Source: Desulfosporosinus sp. HMP52 | GTDB lineage: Bacteria > Bacillota > Desulfitobacteriia > Desulfitobacteriales > Desulfitobacteriaceae | Length of the DNA stretch: 64,000 nucleotides | Reading direction: 5' to 3' | Assembly: GCF_000765145.1 (NCBI RefSeq) | Contig: NZ_JMGA01000022.1 | Location: 89,576-153,575 of the forward strand | Part shown: positions 25,361 through 34,241 of the stretch, one piece after another | Layout: each line of letters opens with the position of its first letter | Numbering within the stretch: the stretch's first letter is position 1 | Position numbers and translations under genes: made by a program | The notes under the pieces: generated by a model | What the model saw: the letters and a program-made list of their open reading frames with translations, nothing else | Database searches by the model: none | Told to the model about the DNA's origin: nothing

Positions 25361-26722
25361 ATGTCTAATTTGGTAGCGGTGATTATGGCAGCAGGAAAAG
25401 GTACAAGAATGAAATCAAAGTTGCCGAAAGTTATGCATACATTGGCTGGAAAAACTCTTGTTGAACATGTCTTGGATATGGTGGGCAAAGTCGGGGTTAA
25501 CCGCCCGCTGGTTATTGTAGGACATGGTCGGGAGAGTGTCGAAGCCTGTATAAATAATAGAGCGGAGATTGTCATTCAAACTGAACAACTTGGTACCGGA
25601 CATGCAGTTCTGCAAGCAATGCCTTATGTAGAAGATGATCAGACAGTTCTTGTTTTAAGCGGTGATCAACCGTTGCTTAGATCCGAGACTTTAAATGCTT
25701 TGGTTGAATTGCATCAGGCTCAGGGGGCCAGTGCTACGGTTCTGACAGCCATTATAGAGCAGCCTTTTGGATATGGCAGGATTATTAAAAAAGGTGTGGA
25801 TCTTGTTAGAATTGTTGAAGAAAAAGATGCAAATCCAGAGGAAAGAGAGATTAAGGAAATAAACACGGGGACCTACTGCTTTAAGGGATCGGCATTAAAA
25901 GCTGCACTATCAAAGATCACAACCCAGAATGCCCAGGGGGAATATTATCTAACGGAAGTGTTTGACATTTTCCTTAAAAATCAAGAAAAAATATTAACCT
26001 ATAGTACAACCAATTCCTATGAAGCGTTAGGCATTAATAGTCGTGGTCAATTAGCTGAGGCTGAGGCAATTGTACGTACGAGCATCTTAGACTATTGGAT
26101 GGCCGAGGGAGTTACAATTGTGGATCCGGTGTCTACATTTATTGGGATAGATGTAGAACTGGCTCAGGACGTGACGATATTGCCCTTTACACGATTATTG
26201 GGTAAAACTGTCATAGAAGAGGATGCCGTTATTGGACCACAAACAACCATCGATAATTGTATCCTTCGATGTGGTGCCGCAGTAACTTACACGGTGGCTA
26301 AGGATTCAGAAATAGGTGAAGGTTGTAATATTGGTCCGTTCAGTTACTTGCGCCCAGGTACTAAGCTAGGACCTGGAGTCAAGATAGGGGACTTTGTCGA
26401 AATCAAAAATAGCTGGATTGAAGCTGGAGCCAAGGTTCCCCATTTAAGTTATATTGGGGATGCGCATGTTGGAAAATCTGCAAATATCGGAGCAGGAACG
26501 ATTACTTGTAACTATGATGGGGTTAACAAACATCCCACCAAGATTGGAGATCATGCATTTATTGGCAGCAATACTAATTTAGTTGCTCCAGTTGAAGTGG
26601 GGGAATATGCAGTCACGGGTGCAGGGTCTACTGTTACTAAGAATGTTCCGGCAAAAGCCTTGGTTGTTGAACGAGGCCAACAAATTATCAAGGAACATTG
26701 GCATCGCGAAAAGATTAAATAG
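25361..26722 (+). CDS. glmU: Bifunctional GlcNAc-1-P uridyltransferase / GlcN-1-P acetyltransferase
   Basis: Makes UDP-GlcNAc for peptidoglycan; 453 residues. The N-terminal nucleotidyltransferase domain has VIMAAGKGTRMKSKLPKVMH, TEQLGTGHAV, VLSGDQPLL and EEKDANPEEREIKEINTGTY (shortened core). The C-terminal left-handed beta-helix (about residues 250-450) shows hexapeptide repeats and the acetyltransferase motifs VEIKNS, PHLSYIGDAHVG and GTITCNYDG. Adjacent prs follows after 15 bases, a pairing conserved with Bacillus. Confidence 0.97.
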   Translation: MSNLVAVIMAAGKGTRMKSKLPKVMHTLAGKTLVEHVLDMVGKVGVNRPLVIVGHGRESVEACINNRAEIVIQTEQLGTGHAVLQAMPYVEDDQTVLVLSGDQPLLRSETLNALVELHQAQGASATVLTAIIEQPFGYGRIIKKGVDLVRIVEEKDANPEEREIKEINTGTYCFKGSALKAALSKITTQNAQGEYYLTEVFDIFLKNQEKILTYSTTNSYEALGINSRGQLAEAEAIVRTSILDYWMAEGVTIVDPVSTFIGIDVELAQDVTILPFTRLLGKTVIEEDAVIGPQTTIDNCILRCGAAVTYTVAKDSEIGEGCNIGPFSYLRPGTKLGPGVKIGDFVEIKNSWIEAGAKVPHLSYIGDAHVGKSANIGAGTITCNYDGVNKHPTKIGDHAFIGSNTNLVAPVEVGEYAVTGAGSTVTKNVPAKALVVERGQQIIKEHWHREKIK

Positions 26723-26737
26723 GGGGCAAAATAAGGC

Positions 26738-27676
26738 ATGGCAGCAAAGGAATTTAAAATTTTTTGTGGGAATGCTAATCGTCCATTGGCACAAGAAATT
26801 GTAGACTATCTGGGAGTACCACTCGGTCAGGCAAAGATCAAACGTTTCCAAGACGGTGAGACATGTTTAGCTATTGATGAAAGTGTCCGAGGGGCAGATA
26901 TTTATGTTGTTCAGCCAACATGTTACCCGACAAACGACAATATTATGGAATTGCTGATTATGATCGATGCTATACGCAGGGCGTCAGCACGTCGAATTAC
27001 GGCAGTTATGCCTTATTATGGTTATGCACGTCAAGAGCGAAAGACTAGGGCTCGTGACCCTATTACTGCAAAGTTGATGGCCAACCTTATAACAACTGCT
27101 GGGGCAGACCGTGTTGTCACTATGGACTTACATGCTCCTGCAATTCAAGGATTCTTTGATATTCCACTGGATCACTTGCCCGGTGTCCCAATTTTGGCAG
27201 AATACTTTAGGGAAAAAGGCTTGGAAAATCTTTGTGTTGTGTCTCCTGACTTAGGTGGTGTTACCCGGGCAAGAGATTTGGCTGAACGGATTGGTGCCTC
27301 ACTTGCCATTATTGATAAGAGACGACCGGAAGCAAATGTTTCGGAAATTATGCATGTCATCGGCGAGTTAAAAGGTAAAACAGTTATTATGATCGATGAT
27401 ATTATTGATACAGCCGGGACAATCACTCAAGGAGCTCAGGCTTTGGTTGAGCGGGGAGCGAAGGAAGTCTATGCCTGTTGTACTCATCCTGTATTGTCCG
27501 GACCGGCTGTAGAACGTTTGTCTAACTCGGTTATTCGTGAACTTGTCGTGACGAATACAATACCTTTAAGGGAGAAAGTAATTCCCCAAATTAAAGTCTT
27601 GTCAGTAGCCCCACTATTAGGAGAAGCTATAGTTCGGATTCATGAAGATCTCTCAGTGAGCAAACTTTTTAGTTAA
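26738..27676 (+). CDS. prs: Ribose-phosphate pyrophosphokinase
   Basis: Makes PRPP from ribose-5-phosphate and ATP; 312 residues. Motifs: [34 protein letters not shown], the flexible loop [20 protein letters not shown] and the PRPP-binding [14 protein letters not shown]. All catalytic residues are present. It forms a bicistron with glmU. The PRPP made here is also the inducer of PurR, encoded 2 kb upstream. Confidence 0.97.
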   Translation: MAAKEFKIFCGNANRPLAQEIVDYLGVPLGQAKIKRFQDGETCLAIDESVRGADIYVVQPTCYPTNDNIMELLIMIDAIRRASARRITAVMPYYGYARQERKTRARDPITAKLMANLITTAGADRVVTMDLHAPAIQGFFDIPLDHLPGVPILAEYFREKGLENLCVVSPDLGGVTRARDLAERIGASLAIIDKRRPEANVSEIMHVIGELKGKTVIMIDDIIDTAGTITQGAQALVERGAKEVYACCTHPVLSGPAVERLSNSVIRELVVTNTIPLREKVIPQIKVLSVAPLLGEAIVRIHEDLSVSKLFS

Positions 27677-27713
27677 TAAATTGGACTTATTGTCTGAGGC
27701 AATAGAGCCAAAA

Positions 27714-27750
27714 CATAAAAAGAGGCCCCCGGGGCTTTACCCCTGGGGGT
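27714..27750 (-). terminator. Terminator of the PRC-barrel gene
   Basis: On the minus strand GACCCCCAGGGG, TAAA, CCCCGGGGGCC-type stem is followed by CTCTTTTTATGTTTT. The stem contains the last codons and stop of the gene. It also stands after prs and could end that transcript, though the plus side lacks a T run. Confidence 0.75.
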
Positions 27751-28465
27751 CTTTGGGTGTAGGTATCTCTGAGACGTTTTCCTCCTCAATTGGCAGATCT
27801 GGGCCGGCTTCCGGAACAATGACCGGTTCTTTAGTATCGGGGAGCTGAGAGACAGATTTAACCTTATCCTTTTTAAAATAATGACTGATAGTATGAGTGG
27901 TGTCGGAGGCTAGGCTGGATGTCGTATGAATAAGATTTTTAAAGGAATTACTCAGGCCTTTGTCTGATACAGTAAGTGCATTTTCACTTCCTTTTTGACT
28001 TATAATAACATCATGGCCGATAGTGGTAATGTAATCTGCCGAAATAGACGCCTTGCCATTAAGAAAGCCCTCTAACTTGCCACCGGAAATCTCAATCTCT
28101 GTTATTTTACCGGTACTTGTATCTACATAATACTCTTCTGCTGTTCCAAGGGTTTTCCCGGTTTCTGTGACCATTTTTGTTCCAATGATGGTCAGCTTTT
28201 CCTTGACTAAATCTAACAACTCAGGCATGCTTGAGGTTTTTTCAACGTGAGACTCCTTGCTAATGGTAATCGCATCGTCGCCAACGCTGACGACTTTTGA
28301 ATAGGGTATAATTCGTTGATCCTTAAAAAAGCCCTTAGGGTCTACGACAATTGCTGCAAGGGATTTTGTGCTGGCATTAAGAATTAAGCTTTTTACATAG
28401 CCTAGCTGCTGTCCTTCTTGGAGGGAAATAATGGGTAAGGATAGAAATTTTCTGCTGGGTTTCAT
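27737..28465 (-). CDS. PRC-barrel domain protein
   Basis: A 242-residue cytoplasmic protein with two PRC-barrel-like domains (residues 5-75, FLSLPIISLQEGQQLGYVKSLI; residues 88-150, TIIGTKMVTETGKTLGTAEEYYVD). The C-terminal third is low-complexity and rich in Ser, Pro, Glu (PEAGPDLPIEEENVSEIP). Such proteins are common and uncharacterised in Clostridia; PRC barrels occur in RimM and photosynthetic reaction-centre H subunits and act as binding modules. It is divergent from pth, with a GAGGGGGTGA RBS. In Bacillus the general stress gene ctc sits between prs and pth; here this unrelated gene takes that place. Confidence 0.8.
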   Translation of the reverse strand: MKPSRKFLSLPIISLQEGQQLGYVKSLILNASTKSLAAIVVDPKGFFKDQRIIPYSKVVSVGDDAITISKESHVEKTSSMPELLDLVKEKLTIIGTKMVTETGKTLGTAEEYYVDTSTGKITEIEISGGKLEGFLNGKASISADYITTIGHDVIISQKGSENALTVSDKGLSNSFKNLIHTTSSLASDTTHTISHYFKKDKVKSVSQLPDTKEPVIVPEAGPDLPIEEENVSEIPTPKDPQG

Positions 28466-28555
28466 AGTTCACCCCCTCTATTTAGTGTGAATTCGTTTCC
28501 TATTCTTAAAGAATGTATTCAAAGTGTGGCATGAATATGCTTTGGAGGAGATAAG

Positions 28556-29113
28556 ATGAAGGTCATCATAGGCCTGGGAAATCCTGGCGTTCAATACGAA
28601 GAGACTCGCCATAACATCGGTTTTTTGTTGATTGATCTTATTGCAGAGGTTCATAATCTGCAATTTCGCTCTAAGTTCCAGGGATTAGTGGCAGAGGGGC
28701 AAATTGAGGGAGAACGATTATTTCTCTTAAAGCCTCAAACGTTTATGAATTTAAGCGGACGTTCTGTAGCTGAGCTAACCAAATTTTATAAAGTTTCGCT
28801 GAATGATTTACTAATAGTACAAGATGATATGGATTTGCCCCTTGGAAAACTCCGTCTGCGTGATCAAGGGAGTGCAGGAGGGCATAATGGTATTAAATCA
28901 ATTCAGGCAGAGCTAGGCTCTGAAAAGTTATGGAGGCTTAAATTGGGGGTTGGTCGTCCGCCAAAAGAGTGGGATCCTGCCCGATACGTCCTTGCTCCTT
29001 TTTCAAATGATGAATCACAGATGTTGGATGATGTACTAGAAAGGGCTGAAAAAGCCAGCTATTTATGGATGAAAGAAGAATATAGTCGGGCCATGAATTT
29101 GTATCATCGGTAG
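28556..29113 (+). CDS. pth: Peptidyl-tRNA hydrolase
   Basis: Frees tRNA from peptidyl-tRNA that drops off the ribosome; 185 residues. Key motifs: [21 protein letters not shown] with the catalytic His20, [30 protein letters not shown] and [12 protein letters not shown]. The B. subtilis orthologue is spoVC, found at the same place ahead of fin and mfd. RBS TTGGAGGAG. Confidence 0.97.
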   Translation: MKVIIGLGNPGVQYEETRHNIGFLLIDLIAEVHNLQFRSKFQGLVAEGQIEGERLFLLKPQTFMNLSGRSVAELTKFYKVSLNDLLIVQDDMDLPLGKLRLRDQGSAGGHNGIKSIQAELGSEKLWRLKLGVGRPPKEWDPARYVLAPFSNDESQMLDDVLERAEKASYLWMKEEYSRAMNLYHR

Positions 29114-29120
29114 GATCAAA

Positions 29121-29150
29121 GTATAACCTCCTATCCTAGGGGTAATTCTA
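29121..29150 (+). promoter_or_regulatory. Possible sigma-F promoter of fin
   Basis: GTATA at 29121-29125, 15 bases, then GGTAATTCTA at 29141-29150; this fits the forespore sigma-F pattern (GYATA / GGnnAnAMTR) with one mismatch in the -10. The fin start is 25 bases downstream, leaving a short leader. B. subtilis fin is under sigma-F. Confidence 0.5.
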
Positions 29151-29174
29151 CTAGCTAGGGAGGTGAATTACGGG

Positions 29175-29351
29175 ATGAAAATCTTTAAGGTTTGTCATAC
29201 TTGTGATCGAATTATTGGGGAGATTGAATTAAATGACTTGACCGGCAATAACTCGGATCCTATAATGGATATCATTGGTAACGTAGCCTATGCTCTTTGT
29301 ACGGATTGTTTGCATGATATGGAAACTAAGCCGCGCAATGTCTACCATTAA
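29175..29351 (+). CDS. fin: Anti-sigma-F factor Fin
   Basis: A 58-residue protein with Cys7-X2-Cys10 and Cys42-X2-Cys45 zinc-ribbon pairs (KVCHTCDRIIGEIE ... ALCTDCLHDME). It matches Fin (formerly YabK, DUF2757) in size, cysteine spacing and position between pth and mfd. In Bacillus Fin binds sigma-F in the forespore and aids the hand-over to sigma-G. I chose ATG 29175, eight bases after GGGAGGTGA; a GTG at 29163 lies within that RBS. The gene is somewhat shorter than the B. subtilis protein (76 residues). Confidence 0.82.
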   Translation: MKIFKVCHTCDRIIGEIELNDLTGNNSDPIMDIIGNVAYALCTDCLHDMETKPRNVYH

Positions 29352-29397
29352 TCTCAAATCCTAGATCATGTTTAGAGACTAGGTAGAATAAAATGTT

Positions 29398-29472
29398 GAT
29401 GAACGCAACCGCAGCTATGATTGGCCTTAGGGCTGGTAAATGGGGGCCCTTGAGCGGGCGTTCATCTTTTTT
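29398..29472 (+). terminator. Structured terminator between fin and mfd
   Basis: GATGAACGC (29398-29406) and GCGTTCATC (29458-29466) form a perfect 9-pair outer stem followed by TTTTTT. CCGC/GCGG continues the stem inside, and AGGGC/GCCCT forms an apical hairpin. The 50-base interior makes it larger than an ordinary terminator. Confidence 0.7.
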
Positions 29473-29549
29473 GAATGTCGTAAAGAGAATAAGTTGTTAT
29501 TAATAATGAACCCTAGTAAAGTTTCTTTATACCCGAAAGGATGGACATC

Positions 29550-32500
29550 TTGAATACTATTCATAATTATCTGCGACGGGGGCTCGATATTAAGGAGATT
29601 AATCAATCCTTAAGTCATAAGGAATGGCCCCAAATGATTTATGATTTAACAGGAAGTCAAAAGGCGGCGTTTGTCGCTCAGATTTTTCAAAGATCAAGGC
29701 CGGGGTTGATTTTGACCTATTCAGAGGAGCAAGCTCAAAAGTGGGTTAATGATCTACGGACATGGTGTTCAGATCAGACTATTTTACATCTGCCAACTAC
29801 GGAATGGCTTCCTTTCGAAATATTGGGTAGAAGCAAAGAAACTACTTCCGAAAGAATTCGTGTATTAAATCGGTTGTCACATGACCCAAAATGCACCGTA
29901 GTAGCTTCTGTCCTTGCTGTTGAACGTCTCTTATTCCCTTCTTCACGCTGGAGGGAGTTTACTTTGACGTTTGAAATTAGGCAAAGGTACAACTTGTCTG
30001 ACATTCTTTCCTTACTTATTACCGGAGGATATGAACGAGTAGAGACTGTAGAAGGACAAGGGCAATTTGCTTTAAGGGGCGGAATCTTGGATATTGCCCC
30101 CTTGGATGGCGGGGCTGTACGCGTTGAGTTTTTTGATGATGAAGTAGATTCAATCCGAACCTTTGATTTAGGAAATCAGAAATCTACCGGGTCGATGAAC
30201 AAGGTCTCAGTTTCTCCTGCTATGGAATATATCATTACCAAGGAAGAGTTAGGAGAGCTTCGTTATGCCATCCGGGCTGAGGCCCGCAAAACCACTGGAC
30301 GGTTGCAGCGCTCAGGGCGAAAAGAAGCCGCTGAGCACCTACAAAATAAAGTTGATTTCTTAGTGGAACGCCTTGAACAGGGGATTCTGGATGAAAATGT
30401 TTATCCATTTATAAGTTTAGTCAATACACCACTCGTTCCCTTTTTCTCATATCTTTCCAATGACCATTTTATTGTACTGGATGAGCCTCTGCGTCTAAAA
30501 GAACAGTTGGAGTTTCAAGCCAATGAGCGTTTATTGGATTTTACACAGCAATTGGAAAACGGCGAAGGAATTGTTAACCCTGAGTCACAATATATTGCTT
30601 ACGAGGAGCTATTGAAGTTTGGAGAACATCATCCCTTGATTGGACTTTCTACTCTTCTGAGGCAGGCACCTGGGCTTTCTCCCAAGCGGATTTTTAATCT
30701 TAATGCTCGACCTCTAACAGGTTTTATGGGAAAAACAAGTAAATTGGTTGATGAGATTGTACATCGCAAGGATGCAGGGAACGTGGTTGCGCTATTTGTC
30801 GGAGATGAGGATCATGTTGAACGGTTGATTCAAGGCCTAAAGGATAGGGGAGTAACTGCAGCTCGTAAAGAGCTGCAGGATCCAGTTGAGGAAGGAAACG
30901 TTTATATCTACCCATATTCTCTTGATCAGGGCTTCGAGTTGCCTCTGGGGAAACTGGTTATTCTGACCGAAGCAGAAATCTACAAACGAGAGAGTAAGGC
31001 TGCCGGCAAAAAACCAAACACACCGGTTCCAAAGAATGTTTTTGTATCGGATCTTAAGCCCGGAGACTTTGTAGTTCATGTTCATCATGGAATAGGTCAA
31101 TTTACAGGTATTGAACGGTTAGAAGTAGGTGGCATTGCCAAAGACTATTTTGGGATTCGTTATGCTGGGGAAGACCGGCTTTATGTTCCTTTAGATCAAC
31201 TCCATCTCCTTCAGAAGTATTTGGGGAGTGCCGGGGAAACTTTGCCGAAGCTTTACAAACTTGGAGGTTCAGAATGGTATAAAGTCAAGAAGAAGACAAG
31301 AAGTGCTGTCAAGGAAATGGCTATTGATCTAGTAAAGCTATATGCTCAGAGAGAAGCTATTAAAGGTTATGCTTTTTCCCAGGATAATGTCTGGCAAAAT
31401 GAATTTGAAGAGAAGTTTCCCTACGTTGAAACCCCAGATCAACTCCAAAGTATTGTCGATGTCAAGTCAGATATGATGCGTTCACGACCTATGGATCGGT
31501 TGCTTTGTGGAGATGTTGGCTACGGAAAAACAGAAGTTGCTCTTCGGGCGGCCTTTAAGGCTGTGATGGATAGCAAACAAGTAGCGGTACTTGTTCCTAC
31601 CACAATTCTAGCTCAACAACATTTCAATACCTTTAAAGAACGCTTTATTGGGTATCCAATAAGCATAGAGATGCTAAGCCGTTTTCGTTCACAGAAGGAA
31701 CAAAAGGAAATAATTAAGGGACTCAGAGATGGGAAGATTGACATAATAGTGGGGACACATCGTATCCTTTCAGAAGCCGTTAAATTTAATGATTTAGGGT
31801 TATTGGTAATCGATGAGGAGCAACGTTTTGGAGTTGCCCACAAAGAAAAACTTAAAACCCTAAAAGGAAATGTAGATGTGTTGACTTTATCCGCAACCCC
31901 AATCCCGAGAACCTTGCACATGTCCCTCGTGGGAGTTCGGGATATGAGTGTTATCGAGACCCCGCCGGAAGGGCGTTACCCCGTTCAAACCTATGTTACT
32001 GAATTTAGAGCTGATGTGGTACGGGAGGCAATTCGTCGTGAAATCCAACGCGGAGGACAGGTCTTCTATGTGCATAACCGAGTTGAGGATATGGATCAAG
32101 TTACGCGTTTCTTGAGTGAATTAGTGCCTGAAGCGAGGTTTGGAGTAGCCCATGGGCAAATGCGTGAAAGAGAATTAGAAAAAGTTATGCTGGATTTTCT
32201 AGAACATGAAATGGATGTCTTAGTATCCACAACAATTATTGAAACAGGGCTGGATATGCCTAACGCCAATACTTTGATTATTGATGAGGCAGATCATTTT
32301 GGATTATCTCAACTTTATCAACTGCGAGGGAGGGTGGGACGGTCTAATCGTAAAGCTTATACGTATCTTTTGTATAAGCCTCAAAAGGTTCTCACAGAGA
32401 TTGCCGAAAAACGCTTGGCTGCTATACGAGAGTTCACAGAATATGGAGCAGGATTTAAGATAGCAATGCGAGATTTGGAAATTCGGGGTGCTGGGAATTT

Positions 32501-33083
32501 AATTGGTGCTCAGCAGCATGGGCACTTGGCTGCTGTAGGATTTGAAATGTATAGTCAGATGCTAAAAGAAGCAGTTCAGGAACTTCGTGGGGAGAAAGTT
32601 GAAGAGGCCGTAGAACCCAGCATTGAACTGCAAGTTGATGCTTATTTACCGGATACCTATGTTGCTGATAATCAAACTAAAGCATCATTGTATCAACGCT
32701 TAGCTATGGTGCGCGATGAGGGTCAACTTAGTGAGATGGTGGATGAACTGGTCGATCGTTTCGGAACTCCTCCCCGAGAAGTGGAACACCTTATTGAAAT
32801 TATTCGCATAAAATTATTGGCTAGTTCGTTGAAAATCGAGCAAATCCAGCAGGCCAAACAAAACGTTAGTCTGCGTTTCTTAGCAAACATTGACTTCTTG
32901 ACCGGTGAACATCTGATGTCCGTGGCGTCAGCATCCCCCTATCCATTGTCGTTTAAAACTATGCCTAATGGAAATTTAGAGTGCAAGATACGTATTCGAA
33001 CCCTTGGTCAAGAAGCAGCCATTGAGGCAGTTCGCCGGGTACTCTCGACATTTTGCGACATTGCTTCAAGGACAACTCCTTGA
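29550..33083 (+). CDS. mfd: Transcription-repair coupling factor
   Basis: A DNA translocase that removes RNA polymerase stalled at lesions and recruits UvrAB; 1177 residues from TTG 29550. Domains in order: UvrB-homology region (residues 1-340), RNA-polymerase interaction (CarD-like) domain near residues 490-560 (GDFVVHVHHGIGQFTGIE), superfamily 2 helicase with GDVGYGKTEVALRAAFKA, DEEQRFGV and LSATPIPRTLHMSL, the TRG motif region, and a C-terminal UvrA-binding-mask domain. AAAGG at 29536-29540 abuts the ATG at 29541 and is better spaced for the in-frame TTG at 29550, so I prefer the latter. No frame break over the whole length. Confidence 0.96.
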   Translation: MNTIHNYLRRGLDIKEINQSLSHKEWPQMIYDLTGSQKAAFVAQIFQRSRPGLILTYSEEQAQKWVNDLRTWCSDQTILHLPTTEWLPFEILGRSKETTSERIRVLNRLSHDPKCTVVASVLAVERLLFPSSRWREFTLTFEIRQRYNLSDILSLLITGGYERVETVEGQGQFALRGGILDIAPLDGGAVRVEFFDDEVDSIRTFDLGNQKSTGSMNKVSVSPAMEYIITKEELGELRYAIRAEARKTTGRLQRSGRKEAAEHLQNKVDFLVERLEQGILDENVYPFISLVNTPLVPFFSYLSNDHFIVLDEPLRLKEQLEFQANERLLDFTQQLENGEGIVNPESQYIAYEELLKFGEHHPLIGLSTLLRQAPGLSPKRIFNLNARPLTGFMGKTSKLVDEIVHRKDAGNVVALFVGDEDHVERLIQGLKDRGVTAARKELQDPVEEGNVYIYPYSLDQGFELPLGKLVILTEAEIYKRESKAAGKKPNTPVPKNVFVSDLKPGDFVVHVHHGIGQFTGIERLEVGGIAKDYFGIRYAGEDRLYVPLDQLHLLQKYLGSAGETLPKLYKLGGSEWYKVKKKTRSAVKEMAIDLVKLYAQREAIKGYAFSQDNVWQNEFEEKFPYVETPDQLQSIVDVKSDMMRSRPMDRLLCGDVGYGKTEVALRAAFKAVMDSKQVAVLVPTTILAQQHFNTFKERFIGYPISIEMLSRFRSQKEQKEIIKGLRDGKIDIIVGTHRILSEAVKFNDLGLLVIDEEQRFGVAHKEKLKTLKGNVDVLTLSATPIPRTLHMSLVGVRDMSVIETPPEGRYPVQTYVTEFRADVVREAIRREIQRGGQVFYVHNRVEDMDQVTRFLSELVPEARFGVAHGQMRERELEKVMLDFLEHEMDVLVSTTIIETGLDMPNANTLIIDEADHFGLSQLYQLRGRVGRSNRKAYTYLLYKPQKVLTEIAEKRLAAIREFTEYGAGFKIAMRDLEIRGAGNLIGAQQHGHLAAVGFEMYSQMLKEAVQELRGEKVEEAVEPSIELQVDAYLPDTYVADNQTKASLYQRLAMVRDEGQLSEMVDELVDRFGTPPREVEHLIEIIRIKLLASSLKIEQIQQAKQNVSLRFLANIDFLTGEHLMSVASASPYPLSFKTMPNGNLECKIRIRTLGQEAAIEAVRRVLSTFCDIASRTTP

Positions 33084-33121
33084 TATACTATTCTCACGTC
33101 TAATTGAAAGGGTGTGTCTAT

Positions 33122-34063
33122 ATGAGAAGGTCCCGTGTTGGGTTGATTTATGGAGTGCTGGCGTTGATGCTTGTGACCACGGGGTGCTCTTCGCTGGTTG
33201 GAGGTAAATGGGCAGTTAAAGTTAACGAAAGTCCAATCTTAGTGAAAGATTATGATGCTCGTGTTGCAGAGGCCCAGAAAATTTATGAAAAACAGGGTAT
33301 GAAATTCGATACTGACCAAGGAAAACAAGCATTACCCCAGATCAAGAGTCAATTATTAGATCGTATGGTCGAAGGGGAGCTAATGGCCCAAGAGGTTAAA
33401 AAGCTTGCCCTTAATCCAGAGGATGAAAAAGTAAAAGAGCAAGAGGAAACTATTAAAAAGAACATGGGTGATGAAGCGACATTTCAAGATACGCTTAAAC
33501 AACAAGGAATGTCAGAAAATGAATTAAGAAACTTCTTAGCAGTTTACGGAAAAATTACCAATGATGTTACAGTGAGTGATGCGGATATTAAATCTTTTTA
33601 TGATCAAAATATTGCCTATTATAGTCAACCTGAAAGTGTAAAGGCTCGGCATATTTTAGTTAAAACTGAAGATGAGGCCAAAGCAATCATCGCTCAATTA
33701 GATACGGGCGTTAAGTTCGAAGAGCTTGCTAAAGAAAAGTCCATTGAACCAGGGGCTAAAGAGTCTGGCGGGGATTTGGGATCTTTTACAAAGGGAAAGA
33801 TGGTTCCTGAATTTGAAACTGCGGCTTTTGCGCAAAAAGTGGGAACCTATTCAACAACACCTGTGAAAACCGAATTTGGGTATCATGTAATTAAAGTTGA
33901 AGCTCATACACCTGCAGCGGCTCCAGAATACGAAAAGGTGAAGGGTCAAGTAGGCCAGGACGCCTTGAACCAAGCTAAAGACGCCAAGTTTCAGACCTAT
34001 TTTGATGATCTTCGTAAAAATGCAAAAATAGAGTATTCTCAAGGATATAAGCCAATAAGCTAG
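33122..34063 (+). CDS. prsA: PrsA-type foldase lipoprotein (parvulin)
   Basis: An exported peptidyl-prolyl isomerase of 313 residues with lipobox VTTGC (Cys22). A SurA-like N-terminal chaperone region (residues 30-180) precedes a parvulin domain (about 185-280; ARHILVKTEDEAKAII, FEELAKEKSIEPGAKESGGDLG, FGYHVIKVE, cores only). It helps fold secreted proteins at the membrane-wall interface. ATG 33122 is preferred over the in-frame TTG 33104 because GAAAGGGTG at 33106-33114 serves as RBS. Placed 38 bases after mfd, probably in the same transcript. Confidence 0.92.
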   Translation: MRRSRVGLIYGVLALMLVTTGCSSLVGGKWAVKVNESPILVKDYDARVAEAQKIYEKQGMKFDTDQGKQALPQIKSQLLDRMVEGELMAQEVKKLALNPEDEKVKEQEETIKKNMGDEATFQDTLKQQGMSENELRNFLAVYGKITNDVTVSDADIKSFYDQNIAYYSQPESVKARHILVKTEDEAKAIIAQLDTGVKFEELAKEKSIEPGAKESGGDLGSFTKGKMVPEFETAAFAQKVGTYSTTPVKTEFGYHVIKVEAHTPAAAPEYEKVKGQVGQDALNQAKDAKFQTYFDDLRKNAKIEYSQGYKPIS

Positions 34064-34074
34064 GAAAACCGGGG

Positions 34075-34110
34075 AAAGAAGGCATTGTGAAGATGCCTTC
34101 TTTTGTTTTA
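34075..34110 (+). terminator. Terminator of mfd-prsA
   Basis: AAGAAGGCAT, 7-base loop, ATGCCTTCTT then TTGTTTTA: ten perfect pairs. Confidence 0.9.
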
Positions 34111-34124
34111 CATTGGAAAATAAT

Positions 34125-34154
34125 GAATAATTGGCAATCCCTAGATATATACTA
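34125..34154 (+). promoter_or_regulatory. Sigma-G promoter of spoVT
   Basis: GAATA at 34125-34129, an 18-base spacer, then TATACTA at 34148-34154. This meets the sigma-G pattern (gHATR, N17-18, CATnMTA) with one -10 mismatch. B. subtilis spoVT is transcribed by sigma-G. Confidence 0.6.
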
Positions 34155-34241
34155 TCATTGAATTTACAAATAAAAACTACAAAAGCAAAAAGGACAAGAC
34201 GAAATAAGATTCAAAAACGACAAAAGGAGGAATGTGCGTCT

